Shown here one piece after another: positions 36,401 through 49,600 of a DNA stretch of 64,000 bases. This stretch comes from Enoplolaimus lenunculus (taxonomy: Eukaryota; Nematoda; Enoplea; Enoplida; Thoracostomopsidae). Where the stretch lies: positions 1-64,000 of the forward strand of contig JASANG010002180.1 of assembly GCA_030248215.1 (NCBI GenBank), written 5' to 3'. The translations under genes and the position numbers were made by a program. Each line of letters begins with the position of its first letter. Positions within the stretch are counted from its first letter, which is position 1. The notes under the pieces were generated by a model, which made no database searches, was not told where the DNA came from, and worked only from the letters and a program-made list of their open reading frames with translations.

Positions 36401-39268
36401 TAGTAGGGGTGTGCGAGGTTGCTTTTTATTGAATTACCGGGCATAGAATGATTGGTACAGTATCTAGAAACATACCAATATAAAACATGGTGAAAATGCC
36501 TGATAATTTTTAAAATTTTCATTTGGGCCGGCCGGCGGACAATGACCGACCGGCCGATCAAACGTCCCGCTGGCTGCTGGCCGTCCAGTGGAAAAAGCGG
36601 TAATTGCACAACACTAATTTAAATTTATACATTGTTGTAGGCTTTCACTTACGTTCTGTGGATTGGTCTTATAGTTAACATGGACCAAAAATCGTATATA
36701 TTCTAACTCACTTGACGCATCACAGAAATCATAAGCGTGAGTGAAACAGTGAAAAGAACGAAATAAATCGGCGCAAGAAAGAAACCCGCAATTGCATGAC
36801 GCCCTAAAATTGAAATTCGCGTCCTTTGGTGAAGCAATTAATACCTGATTCTATGCCTGAACGAAAATTCAGCACAAACCAAAACGCATGTACGTCTCGA
36901 TATTGAACAAAACAACTACAGGCAGAAACGTAGCCACGATTTCATTTCAAGATGAGGTAGCCGTATAAGCGTGTTTTGGGAGCGAACATAGCGAGCGAGG
37001 AAATTTTACGAGTTGTTTGAAACCATATGGTCACTCTAAACCGTTTTGTAAAGGTACTTCTTCTGAGTTTCCAAATATTTCCTGTTTACAATGTGGACGG
37101 CTGCGGTAGATCACAACCTGCTTAGGAAATTTCATTGTTAAGTAATACGTTCACTAAACTGAAACATTAAAACAAGCTGTATCCAAAGTCAAACTGGTTG
37201 CAATATTTGCAACATCAACATCTTAAAAGAATGAGCACATTTAAAGGATTGTAGTTTTTGGTATGGTTATGCATAAAATTTGGTGAAAACGATGCCCAAA
37301 TCACGTATCGTAGTTGCTTCAGGTTGAAAGTTCTTTGGCATTCACTTTTCCAAACATTATATATGTATTTTAAATAATTACTAGTCAACCGGCTTTACGC
37401 AATGCGCAAAAGTTAACAAATAAACAACAATTTACATGCAAATTTTGTTTTCACGGAACAATCACGTTTACTGTTGTGAGAAAATATTGTAAACAAAGTA
37501 ATGATGGAAAGTTGTCCAAAATACGTATGTGCGGCATTCCAGCTATAATATATCGATTTGTTTACCTGATGTACATAACCACCAAATTGTGACAGCAAAC
37601 GCCACTGAATATGCACTGAACGCGTATATTGAAACGATCGTGAGTCCGCGTTTTAATGAACAACATAAGCAATTCGTAAAATAGCGCATATTTCCAAGTA
37701 TCTAAATTTTACACAGTTTTTACTTAAATTTATCGTAAACTAATCCAGAACAGAACAGAAACAGTAAAATCAAACCGCACACAACCTTGTTTCCCAAAGC
37801 TATTTTTCACGTATAATGCAGCATTAACGTAACAATAAGGGAGTGCCAGGGGCGTAGCTACCCCTGGTCCTGCGTTTGCCTCAACCGCTTGACCTAAGTT
37901 GGCACTTCAGTATAATAATTTCATCTAACGCACTACCTGGCTAATCACTGTCAGATTGTACCTGTGTATTATGATTTGGATACAGTTTAGCGTATGTATA
38001 CTCGCGAGTTTTTGGTCGATAAGAAAAAATTTGCCAACTGCTTATTTTTAGAATTTTGGAAATTATGCGACACAACGAGATCTATTAAGTAAACAAAACT
38101 ACTGCTTGCGTGCAAAGTTCACTTAAAAAACCAACCGGCAAGAGTAGCTAGTATAGAATAAAAATGGAACCACTCAAGAATTTAAGGACGAAAATTATCT
38201 TTTTTACTTGTAGAAATGATGCATCAATACATAGACCACAAAATATTTGATTCCCTGCTGCTATGACCATTCAAATTTTAGTTTAAATATAGCAAATCAA
38301 TAAAAGAGAAACCACTTACTTGCAACACAAAATAAGTTTTAAAACGCCTCTAAAACAATAGCAACAAGATGAATTTTGCTTAAATTTTGGCAGTATTAGC
38401 TTAGTTGATGTATAAAAAGCACTGTTTCAAAGAAAATAACGCAGTGACTCAATATATAATCTCAAATGTGACCCTTGAAAATTGTTAGAGTCGCTGCTTT
38501 TAATATCATTAGCAGAAGTTCGGTCTCCATATTTAACAAACAGTTGTAAATTCTTAAAGTTTCAACTCTCTATGACATTAGATGAACACGGTACTGTAGT
38601 GACTCGAATAAGAGAGGGGGTAATAATAGGGTCTCCATTTTGAGTCCCAATCAATAGGAGTCCGTATCTCTAATAAGGGTCCGTGAGCGGATAGAGTCCC
38701 TACAGCCTAATTAGAGTCCATAAATGTCAATTATCCCTAATTGTAGTGGATAAATGACTCTAGGACCAAATAAATTGTTTTAAACTTTAAAGCATACTTA
38801 AGTTTTGAAAGTTCATTCCTAAGTATATTACTTTGCATTATCGCTTAAGCTTTTAATACAAGACAAACGTTTAATTAAAAGGATAGTTGCAATACCGAAT
38901 ATATATCAGCACCGAAGGGCGGCTTAAAAATAACAGTCCGGAACTGAATAACGGGGAGTACCCTCTGGAGAGGCCAATAAATATCAATCCTCCCCTTTTA
39001 TTCCGGTCACTACAGTAGGTAAATCAAATGGCTGGATTCCGGAAAACTTGTGCAAAGATAAATCTTACAACTTTTCCGCGAGAAAATTTCGTCGTATAGC
39101 GTAAAATCAGAAAGAAACGATATCCTATCGCTATTAATATCAATTTCACATTATTGTTTGAATTTCAATAACAATCTCCAAGCATTGACAAAGTTTCTTA
39201 CCTATGTTCTGTTTGAAGATAAAAACTTTGCCCCAAAATAGATACGAAACTTGAGATAATTCTTCACT
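30289..39268 (-). CDS. Divergent four-transmembrane relative (copy B) with long glutamine/basic tail; 5' exon not found
   Basis: Exons in coding order: 39202-39268, 37566-37615, 37042-37117, 36712-36803, 34820-34915, 33458-33520, 32756-32803, 30289-31794. They total 1998 nt (665 aa and a stop) and phases agree throughout. The membrane exons mirror copy A: the first begins after a phase-1 border with an R-[RH]-A motif, the next is exactly 96 nt and begins with K, the next is 63 nt (57 in A), then an exon starting IA and ending in basic residues (FRRTNKK; A has IRNKK). Copy A's 90 nt exon is 48 nt here. The tail exon is about 501 residues, starting polar, then a polyglutamine run (about 31075-31140) and a long K/R/S-rich end. 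The exon carrying the start and span 1 was not located. Weakest points: the GTTTAG donor at 37042, the GTTAGT donor at 32756, and whether the tail exon truly belongs here; it could be a separate gene with an ATG at 31863. Confidence 0.7.
31075..31140 (-). repeat. Coding CAG/CAA (polyglutamine) repeat
   Basis: On the minus strand the tail exon of copy B holds a run of CAA/CAG codons broken by a few GAA and CGC codons, giving about two dozen glutamines. On the plus strand it reads as a GTT microsatellite. Confidence 0.9.
32335..32645. mobile_element. TA-target MITE, degraded copy
   Basis: Starts near CAGTAGTAACCTGAGTAAG and ends GTTATTCGGATCACTACA. Shared body words (GAGTCCCAATGAATAGGAG, AACTGTCCGTAACCGAAT) match the other members. 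It lies in an intron of copy B. Confidence 0.75.
33368..33441. repeat. TA dinucleotide microsatellite
   Basis: About 37 uninterrupted TA units, starting 16 bases inside the intron after the 33458-33520 exon of copy B (minus strand sense). Confidence 0.97.
33708..34382. mobile_element. MITE with TAA target duplication and internal 16 bp palindromes
   Basis: Ends TGCGGGGTTCACGTTATAAC and its inverted copy, continuing CGGGGCAG; flanked by TAA on both sides, as in PIF/Harbinger elements. Inside are six copies of AATATCATATGATATT or close variants (33860, 33892, 33957, 34137, 34167, 34258). 675 bp, no coding. In an intron of copy B. Confidence 0.88.
36404..36616. mobile_element. Possible degraded MITE with GGCCGGCCGG core
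   Basis: Ends TAGGGGTGTGC and GCACAACACTA are roughly inverted. Near the right side are inverted GGCCGG/CCGGCC words. Target duplication not seen, so the call is tentative. Confidence 0.35.
38594..39015. mobile_element. TA-target MITE, 422 bp copy
   Basis: CTGTAGTGACTCGAATAAG after TA, and TTATTCCGGTCACTACAG before TA. The fullest member of the family in the window. It is inside the copy B intron between exons 37566-37615 and 39202-39268. Confidence 0.88.
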
Positions 39269-41631
39269 CTGAAAAGACACAGTCATGTTTCTTCGCAGAG
39301 TGAGTCAATATGGTTGCGTCCAAAATTGACTTAAAAGCAGGAGTCAACTACTGTAACTCCTCCAGTTGAATCAAGTTTTTGATACAGTGAAATATCAAAG
39401 TTTTAAGTCGATTAGCCGGGTCAAATTTTGAGTAAACATTTGGAATCTCATTTTGAGACAAGTATTCTATTTAAAGTTTTTTGAAGATTTGAAATGCATA
39501 ACATCTAGCACGAAAGTATTTTTTGTTTTAGCAAGTAGGTATATATCAAATGAAAATTCTTGCAAAACACATTTGGTACTAATAAGTTTACCAAACTAGG
39601 TTTATTTGTACAGAAGTTGTAAGTCGGTAAGCCAAATTTTTGCCATTTTCTGACTAAATATAGCAAACCGATATAAAATTGTTGTGGAGATGCGGTACTC
39701 GTAACCCTCATGCATGAAATTTAATACCATTGACATGGCCGAAACTACGAGGCAGGGCCACCCCCTACTTACGGATATCTATGGGCATCTGTAAAAAAAT
39801 TCTGCGTAAGGAAAAATTTTCCTTCAACCTGTAGAAGTAGAAGTGTTAGTTTTTGAACTTCATCTAACAATTACTGGTTACGCGGCTGTCCAATGAGCAC
39901 TTTGGATAAGCATTGTAAATATGCATTTGTATTCATACGTTTGAAGTCGAAGGTTGAACGAAACTCAGAAATACAACGATAACTATTTATTGGAAACCAA
40001 AATTAAAAGCATAAATCATTTATAAAATTTAAAAGTCTCTCGTTTAAAGTAACATTGGCCTTTAAAGTAGACATGTTTGAAGTTTATTTTCGTGTTTTCT
40101 TCAAAGCTTTATCGTAGTCCGACAAAACTATTGATTATGGGGTTCACTTAGATTTTTTCATTCTATCAATGTTGCGTTGGTATCCAACAGTAATAATAAT
40201 TTGCAAATTATTAACCATATCACGAAGCAAGCCAGTAAAGAACTGCCGTTGTCATGCAACCAAAAAGTGGTACCGTTGAACTCAGCTGGTCGAGATCTAG
40301 AGGATACTTTTCGTTAAATTCCTAGGCTGCCTCGTTTCCGTACGTTGGCCTCATATTTGATTCTAACGACCGACAAGAAACAAGACTAATAAAATTTATT
40401 GGTCAATGGTACTTTTAGGGGGCAACAGTTGGTAATCGAAGCTTACCTCAGCGCAATAATAAAGTCTAAAAAGCCTAAACTAAAAATTAAACCTGCTACC
40501 TGTTTGTGTTAGCGGCGGATCCTTAAATTCCGTACCGGAGGTCGCGTATACAAAATTTCTAGAAATGTAGCACCGAAAGCACAGCTACGTTATGTGGCGC
40601 CAAAAGTGCAGGTAAGCGTTTAAGATATAAAGACAAAACGCTGAATCGCATATGTCTATTTAAAAATACTCAAAATTATCGTACTCATTTTGCTAGAAAT
40701 TCTGGCAAAATTCTGCCTGACCCGGTGGTCGATTTTATGCCGAAACAGACTTTCCGTTGTACCTTGGAAGTGAACCTCGCGAGCAGAACGAGCGAGCAAA
40801 GATACTCATTTTCGTATGAATTCCATAGTAACAATCGTTATATATTGGACTATTGCAGTATTAATATCGGTTTTAAGAAATACGTATTAGGAATCGTGTA
40901 AAACTGGAAAACTCTTTTGATTTTTCTCGTCTCGAAACAAGCATCAGTATAGATTGAGAGAAAATAGCGTTTTGACAAGCGATAAAAACGCTTAGGTTAT
41001 GTGGTCAAAATGGTACATAATTTGCTAGGTTTAGCAAATTTATGTAATATATTTTAAATCTTTTTGGTTTTATGCATATTTTTTGCAAAATCTCGGCAAT
41101 TTTCACTCAAAATTGTACTAAAAATTAAAACGAAACGCACAACAACTTTTGTAAAAGTGGCGTCTCATCGGAGTATACAACTACGTTTTATAACAGCTTT
41201 TTTAAGCTGTTTATTTCAGTAGATTTACTAAAATTTTTTCTATTTTAGGTATCTGCTAAAGATAGAAAAGCGATATTGTGTCATGTTTATTATACTTGTG
41301 TTTTGTATCTTGTTTTTGTATTTTATATTTTGAGTAGATTTATAAATGGCGTGGGGAGTTTGGGTGATTTACGTTTTAGATGAACTGTATCGTATGCTTA
41401 AACATTTTAGTGTTTGTAAGCTTTTAAACTGTAATTAAAAATTTACATTCTAAGTTTTAGGCTAATGTTGCTTATAAATGTAAATTTGACCTAGTACTGC
41501 TGTGACTAAACTTCCGCCAATTCGAACGTTCACTTCTATTGCCAGATCCCTTATACAACAGAGAAATTATTCTGTCAAACGCAGAATCATGCATTTCATC
41601 GTAGTTATCAATAAATTAGTTTATAGCCTAA
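39269..41631. other. Upstream region of copy B, first exon not located
   Basis: The start and first membrane span of copy B should lie in this interval or further up to 43.6 kb, but no exon with a start, a hydrophobic run and a phase-0 donor was found. A plus-strand open segment at 40511-40611 starts inside a GGCGGATCC transposon end and is probably repeat. Confidence 0.4.
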
Positions 41632-41865
41632 TTAACACCAGACAATTTTTACCAACAAATTTTTGATAAAATTCCATCGAAACTCTATCCATTCCGGATG
41701 TTTTTCCCTTTTTATTTGAAATATAGTTGACTTTACCTCAGCAACGGCGGCCGATTCGTCTAAACCACATAACTGTTCTTCATTTATACCTCGAAATTTC
41801 ACATCCTTACAACATTTGGTAAAATAAGTTAATATTGCCTCCTTCAGATTTGAAAAAGGTTTCAA
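41632..41865 (-). mobile_element. LINE fragment, pre-RT/RT start
   Basis: A minus-strand frame reads AVAEVKSTIFQIKREKHPEW followed by an F-x-x-N-F-I-K segment. This matches the usual lead into the reverse-transcriptase domain of non-LTR elements (EVK-x-AI-x-x-K-x-GK-x-PG...EF), but with the PG replaced. Weaker LINE-like segments may continue to about 42330. A short decayed remnant. Confidence 0.4.
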
Positions 41866-43623
41866 GCTGTTTCAATAATTACCTCTGGTGCTATATGTGC
41901 ACGAGTATGTATGTGTCTTAACATTACACACTCTGCACATTCTCCGAAGCCGAAGCCAAGCAAAAAATTAGTCTAACACTTAAGTTACTCTTGTCTAGTC
42001 CCACAGAAAAACGCTCCGCATCGGAAATTTACAGGGGCCTTTTGATTTAGTCGTTTAACGAAATTTCGTCATTTAGAAGGTATGTATTAATGCAACATGA
42101 TGTTACTGCTATATTGTTCGCTAGCTCCAGATCGTTTTCCAGCTTACTACTAATATACTGCTTAAGTTTTTCGAAAATAATTGGTTATCACTGCTTTAAA
42201 ATTCTCTCATTAAATCCCCCGTTCTGATCTACACACAGATCAACCATTTCCAATTTATTGTCTGTTATATTGTCCGTTCTAGTGCATGCTTAGTTTCGCT
42301 TATTGCTAAGTGTGCACTTCCACAGATGCAATACGTGATTGAACCTTATGGCTTTTCGAAAAATAAGTAAAATTTGACAGTTTATTGGGATTTTTGAACT
42401 TGTAAAGGATATGCTCACTTAATAAATTAGTACTTTCACGATATTCCGGAACTCACAGAACCTTTTCGAAAATTTCTGATACCGCAGCAAATCAAAAAAG
42501 CGCACAGAAAAACTGGAACAGCAGAACCTTATTATCAATTGCATCTTTTAAGTAGATTCAAAACGTTGACGTTAGTAGGTTAAAACTTTTGTCGAACGTT
42601 CAGGGTGCATCATTACGTATATCGGGAAAAGATACAATTCATGAAACAGTTTCTTGGTGTCTGGAAACCAAGGTTTGCGAGTTGCGACGAGAAGCCAATA
42701 TGTAGGTAGTCGAAAATCTAAGTCTACTGCTTTGCACTCCCACAAGAAACCGGTACGGTCCTTAAAGTAATATGGGCCCATGAATCCACTTAACTCAGAC
42801 AACGTAACCTGCTTTTCACAGTTGCAAATACGGAATAACGCTCAAATTCGATAATTACTTCAAACCGTACTCTGAATTTACTTTCACACAATCTGGTGTG
42901 CGGAATTATGTATCAGTACATTTAATTTTCACAATAATCAAATTGTAGTGCAACATCTTACCAAGTTGTCAGTGGGTTAATCCTTTATGAACAAGTGCAC
43001 AGTGGGCAAACCATCGGCATATATATAAATCTATCCGATAGTATGCGTGGGTCGGGTAAATTTTGAAACGCAAGAGCACACGGATTAAGATTTGTATTGC
43101 ACAAATATATATTTTGAATCCCACCCACAACCGATTTCTTTACCCCTAGTTCTTAAGCTACTGATAATTGTGCTTGCTGAATTGTTTGTTCTAATGATTG
43201 TTCAATTCAGAATAGTGAATAGTAATCTTTGTATCAACCTAGCAGTAATTTCGGCATATCAAGGAAACGTTTGGAGTACAGCTCTGTAAACTCGCTGTCT
43301 TGAAACGAGACATATTTTTGCAATGTTGCAGTCAAACCATCTAATGCAAAAACGCTCGCTAATTTCGCAATTACTGCCAAAACGCTCGCTAATCTCGCAG
43401 TGAAGTTCATAATTAGTTAGAGCTTGAATATTGCAAACACTCGCGCAAATATGACTGAATACAAAACAATAAACACAAATGATAGAAATAAAAAAAATGG
43501 TATATTTCTTCACAAGTCTTAGAAGTAATGGCAAAAGTTATTGTATTCGTTACTCTTTTCTAACTACTTAATAATAAAATTGTCTTCATTGTGATGTGTT
43601 CTCAATAATAATAATATAATCAG
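41866..43623. other. ST7 3' flank, repeats
   Basis: Contains degraded TTAGGC-type MITE pieces (41945-42040; AAAGTAATATGGGCCC near 42765) and a local duplication of AAAACGCTCGCTAAT (43350 and 43380). No gene supported. Confidence 0.4.
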
Positions 43624-46600
43624 TTAAACGCTGCGAGCAGATGATGCCAAAAACTGCAAAATATTTGACGGCAAAATGCTTTCAATTTTGTCTGCAAGAA
43701 ATGCCAAGGGCATTGAAATCCACCGCAGCATCTGAAAAACAAGAAGAAACCTGAGACAGTCACGAACTGAATTAGCATTTACATCTGCGGTTTTATAATA
43801 TGCGGCTAGGTTTTTGTTCGCTTACAAATGATTGAAAATTAAATACTAGGCAACCGCGGCTGCTGCCGCTGTGATGGCGCAATAATGCGCCGTTCGCAAT
43901 ATAATTTTAAAGCCTGCCACAAAATGTGTCATTAGGTAGGGTTAACGAGTGACAAGTTTACCCTACCCTAGTACTTTTTTCTGTTAACCCTAGCCTAACG
44001 CTTGTCACAGGGCACGTTGTGACAGGCGTTAAGGTAGGTTAACGCGAAATTTACCCCTATATATTTATATCTAACACATTATTTATACGTGTGTGGCTGC
44101 TCAAGTTGCACCGCGTTAACCTACGGTTAACGCAAAACTCAAAATGTGGCATTTTGAGTGTAAATTTTAAAATTTTATCAATTTAAGAATGGGTTTGCGT
44201 GTATGTGCAGGCCCGTACCCAGCTCACCTTAACGGTTTTCAGTATGATATGACTCATAAGAAAGGTTCTAAATATTCTATTGCCATAAAATGAGGAAAGT
44301 GTTAACTCTACCATAACACTGCATTTTAAGACGCCTCACATTTATATGTGTGTAACTTCTTAATAACACACAAACTGTTTGTATTGTGTCTGTTTGTTAA
44401 ATTTGGTGATGCCAAGCGTTAACCCTACCCTAACGCTTGTCACAGCGCAATTTGTTACAAGCGTTAGGGTAGACTCAACAGAAAAGTGTAGTGTTAGGGT
44501 AGGGTTAAGCCGTGACAAATAGAAAAAAGTGTTAGGGTACGGCTAACGCGAGGTAAATTTAAAATTTGTTACGCGTTAACCCTATCTTATGATACATTTT
44601 GTGTGCAAGCAGTTTATATTGCTGTAGCGAGTGGTTTTAAAGAAATGAATTAATAAAGATCAAAGATACAGTTTGGAATGCGATCGCTATTATATTTAAT
44701 TCTGTTGGTGATTGTGTAACTAAATAATTTTGTTTAAAAATGAAATCTACAAATTATTTAGTAATATAACAGTAAGCAAGTGAACAAAGCACAATTACAC
44801 GTATTTTATTAATAAATTTAATGGTCAAAGTAGCCAATGCTAGGAAAAGCAAACCCGAAATAAAACGCAACTTCTTTTCAGTTTAGGGTATGCACTGAAA
44901 ATATTAACAGAAAATTTACAGCAAATTACATAAAGCTTTACCATCCGCATGACTTGTGTTGCAGGTTTCGGATACTGATGTGTTAGTATAGCTAACATTG
45001 CTGTTCCAGAACATAAACCAGCAGTAAACAGGGTGACGAATGGTAGTTCTTTCTTCGGATACACACTTAGATCATGCCACGCTAAAATAAAAATAGAGTG
45101 ACCAATCAAAACTACAATGTTTACAACGCATAACAACAGCAACGAATTTAATGTATTATCTAAACTATTGATTGGAAACAACTACATTACAATGCTAACG
45201 CTACATTCCCCGGAGTCACATATGATCGGGTGATGAAGAGCTGTTTAGCGGGTACCTCATGGGGTTTCGACAAGAACTTTCTGATGGTGTCGTACATAAA
45301 TTTAGGCCGATGATCAGTTATAGAATATGGCGGCGCGGCCTGGCTACCGTATAACCTGGAAAGATTCAAACTCCAAGCAGCCATACTTATAACGGGCGCG
45401 GTTAGCAGTTCGCCCAGGAAAGCAGTACTGTCCGAGGCCGGCCTAAAGTATATCATGCTTAATGTACCAACTATTAGCGCCATACCGTGGGACTAATCAA
45501 AGCGCATGCCAGACTCAAACCCCAGAAGGTCACAACCCGAATGCGGCAAACGTCACCGTCTTGCCAGACCGAAATGATGGGATTCTACGACGTACCATAA
45601 CAACAAAATTACCAACATTACAAAAATTTCCGAACTTGAGCCGCCTGCGGATTAATTTATCTTCAATAAAGTTCGACACCAGTGCTGTCAAGTCTGGTAT
45701 TCCAGAAGTAAATATTGAACTGGCTCAAGACAAACTGAAAAGTAACTCAGAATTCGACGGCATAATCTACACAAATGGTTCGGCTAGTGAAGGAAACCGA
45801 AAAGGAGGAGCAGCGGCGATCATAACAACACTTGAGAACACCTGAGAACGAGATAATCAAACAAATAACAAAAGCAGCAAGGATATAACTGTAGCTCCTA
45901 CCAGACGGAGCTTGTGGCGCTCGAAGCCGCCTTAAAGCAAATAATGCTCCACACCTACGACGAATGCATGAAAGTCACAATTATATCTGAAAGTCGCTCA
46001 TCGATCGACAGCATACGAAACTTTGACTATAAGACAAAGAAAGAGCTTCTGAAGGCTTTTATGATCTACTGCACAATATAAAAGACATAGGTAAAAGCGT
46101 TGAGATGGTATGGGTCCCCAGTCACGCCGGACTATAATGGGGAAACAACACTGCGGACCATGCGGCTAACGATGAATGCAGGTTGAAACAACAAGGCATT
46201 AGATGGTTATAAGACGTCTCAAATGTAACAGTCAAACGCAATGAGACTCCATTCGCTTTTGAACATACGTTCGAAGGAAACATGATGGAACGAAATTTGA
46301 CAAAGAGGTAGAGACGCGGAGGACAAAAGCGGAAATTACAAGATTGTGATTTTTTTAAAATCGGACATAGTTTGGATTTCCAGGTATACAAGAAACGCAT
46401 AGGCCTATCAGACACAGCAACATGCAGAGCGCGCAAGCTGGTCGAAGAAACAATGAATCATTCGGTGTATAGTTGCGACCGAATTCGACGATTACAAGAC
46501 AAACACACCATCAGCTCCCTAACTGACTCGGTATCTCATCCCAAAGTAGCCTTGCATTTCATTGATGAATATCTTTGCCTATGGTGACCATACATACGAA

Positions 46601-49600
46601 TTCACTCCTCTTCCTGTAGAGCAATAACCACAACAGCAACAAAAGAAACAACCCAGGATTGAATATCGTCACGCAAAACAACACGCGCATAATGCTCAGT
46701 CGGCGTGTCAATTTAAACACTTATGCGTTGTAATAAATTGCTTCCTAGCATAAAATACCAAATTAGCGATAGACTCTTGTGCAAGCGACATAAAACCATG
46801 TAAGACACATATGACGTATTTACTACCCCTCAAACCATTCGATCAGACCAAATTGCATCTCTGTTGGAGATTGGCTTGTTTAGCATTGTGTATATTTAAC
46901 ATATCACGTTATATCAGTATTATTTTTGGTTGTTTGTTATTTAGCGTAAAATTACCTGGAAGCAATTCTTTGTCAGCTGCTTCAGTGCACGATGGATACG
47001 GATAGAACAAATGTCCTTTTTCAAGTGGGTGTGGAATCATTCGAAACGCTACAATAATAAGCAAACCAATGAGAACAGACCAAGTGTATAAAACAAGCAA
47101 AACAGACATTTCCACATCAACAAAGCCTTCATACGACGGCATTGGCTTGAAAAGTGCACATTTTCGATGCGAAGCGTAGCGTCGTTGCGGTTTTCCGATT
47201 GAAAAACTATGAAAATTTCCCAAAACTACAGGGCGTCAAAGAGGTTAGACTCCAAAACTCGATAACTTTGGCCGGCGAAAACCGCGACATATTATTACAT
47301 CACATTTAACTATTTTCAATTCTATTTAAAAACAAACTTGCTAATCGTTATGCGAAGACAACCTCCGACAATCTCAGTTCGCGGCACGTTACTGTCCCTA
47401 TAACTTTTGCATACCTCTGTGAACATAATTTAGGGAAGATTGTCATTTTGACAAACGTAATATTGCCATTATGTAAACCTAATCTTATTCGTGATTTGAG
47501 TTTGTTTTGCATTTTTAAATATTAATACGGCAACGTACTTCCTTCCCATGTACACTGAAGCAAGTTGAGTGCACCATCGATCCGTTTCCAGTGTTGTAAA
47601 TGCCAAAATGCGTATCCAATTGCTTCACTATCGCCACGTTTTAAAATGTGCTCTGCGGGTAGAATTAGCGGTTTCATTTCAAGCAAATACTATAACAATA
47701 TCACTTTGCGATTCAAACAATGAACTGCAAAAATTAAGCAAAAATATTTTAATGTTCTAGAAGTGTGCGCCCAGCAGGCCTACTAACCACTGTCTCCATG
47801 CAAACATGAGAACAAAATTCGTTGTGCTTTAAAATAAATGACATCATATGTCAAAATCCAAAGAGCTGCAATGTTAAATCTAAATTCTTCTTAAAACAAC
47901 ACGTTTGTAATATTAAAAATACACAGTGAGTAGTACCAAGAGTGGATGATCACTCTTTATAACAAGAGTGTGCAACTGGGTACGTTCTGTGTATTAAAGA
48001 ATGTACCCGGCACGCGTTGCGTTTTTGGCCTACACCCCTTGTTTAGGGGGTGGTCTGTATGCAGTTATATATCGTAGTAATGCTTGGAGCAAATTGTATC
48101 CCCCCTTGTTTAAGGGGGGTAGGTATACTGAAGCATACTTTATTGTTAATCTCTTGCTTAAACCCCCCTGATTGAGAGGGGGTCGAACAAAAATGCAACG
48201 AACGCTGGCACATTTAGTACCACGCACAGCCCAAGCAGTTGCACACTCTTCTGCAAGGTGGACATCATCCACTCTTGGTAGTACTGATCGAAACACACTT
48301 AATCCGACGTATGTAACTACCAAATTCCCAATATCTTAGCTGTGTCTTCACTCTTCAGCGTGTACTTGAAAAATGTACGAACAAAAGTCTGTTTAGTAAA
48401 GTAAGAATAGACTGCCCACCATAACCTTATGAATTACTGACCTTTGGCACATGCGGATTGAATTCGACCGCACGATGAATTGCTTCAACAGCATTCATTT
48501 CTGCCGCACTTAAACCCTTTTTAGACGCAATATCAGGAGAAAATCTGAAAATGGAAACCTTGGGTCAATGTAGTTTTGCACGAGTAGACAAAAGGACATA
48601 AAGATACGATGCTTCACATCATATTGATATAAAGACCCGATATATATCTGCCAATGAGTATAAAACAGAATCAAACCAACATTAATTCCAAGATGTTGAT
48701 CTTCGGACTGCTATAAATTTAGCAGAAGCGATTAATGGTTTTATCACTGCGGAAAACTTATATATCCAGGATTTTTGACCGATAACACAAAGAAACCGAT
48801 ATTCAGCATGCCCAGTGAAGATTTACTTTTAAGCTTTCTGTACAATTTAGCTTTCTTTTTGAGGGAAGCGAAACTCCGAGCGTACCTCGCAGTTTCGCTA
48901 AGCATCTCATATTTCGTGCTCGTGTGTCGAAAGGTGCATTGCTGTCCGTCCGGTGAGAATGCCAAGAACCACTGCACCGATTGTAAACCTTTTTTGTTTG
49001 AAAGCTTATCATCTTACGGTGTTAACCTCGACCCGACGTTTCAAGTTTTAAACCGCTTATTAACTGAGGGCTATCTAATAATATGGTTAAGGCTAAATTA
49101 GGACTTTTTACATATTTAACTAATTGTCAGGATTTTCTGGGTGCGAGGAATGTGAATTTAACGTTCACAAGTCTCGAAAACCGATAAATGAAATGAATAG
49201 ATGGTCACTAAACAGGGTTGTTTTTTGGGGAAAAATTGGAAACAATTCCTCTAATCTCTGTGTGAATTTTGCGAGTTAAATGGTTGGATTATGAAATTTT
49301 TTGCATGGGATCCAAAATTTTTTGTCGAAAACTTGCACAAATTAATATATATCATTCGAAACAGCTTGCACAGCTGAGGCGAGTGGTGTTAAACTTTTCG
49401 CAGTGCGGCCGGCACCAAATTTAGTTATTTGAGAATAACTCGTTAGTCAGACGTCTGACTGCGGAACAGTTAACACTATTCGTCCGAAGTCCGTAAGCTG
49501 CGTCGAGCCTAACTTTTTGCAACAAAATTTTTGGGTCTCAAGGGGTGCTTATTAGGGTTACAAGCAATATTTGATTTCAGTACTATAAGGTTTATTGGTG

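Noticed and set aside
38320-38349. 30-base minus exon between TTTTAG and GTAAGT in copy B
   Set aside because: Including it in the required phase introduces a stop; exons 39202-39268 and 37566-37615 join correctly without it.
40511-40611. Plus-strand exon with a fine GTAAGC donor
   Set aside because: It begins within a GGCGGATCC transposon end, no partner exon exists, and the open length is unremarkable.
44840-45181. ST7 C-terminus reading through to the stop at 44840
   Set aside because: Family alignment breaks after HQYP when read through. Splicing at ATG-GTAAAG to the exon at 43624-43731 restores the exact spacing to the conserved KIESILPSN block.
45187-45483. Minus ORF of 98 codons in an ST7 intron
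   Set aside because: It is the antisense shadow of the LINE reverse-transcriptase remnant read on plus.
48030-48190. CRISPR-like array of hairpins
   Set aside because: Only three unequal units, in an animal intron, enclosed by transposon inverted repeats.
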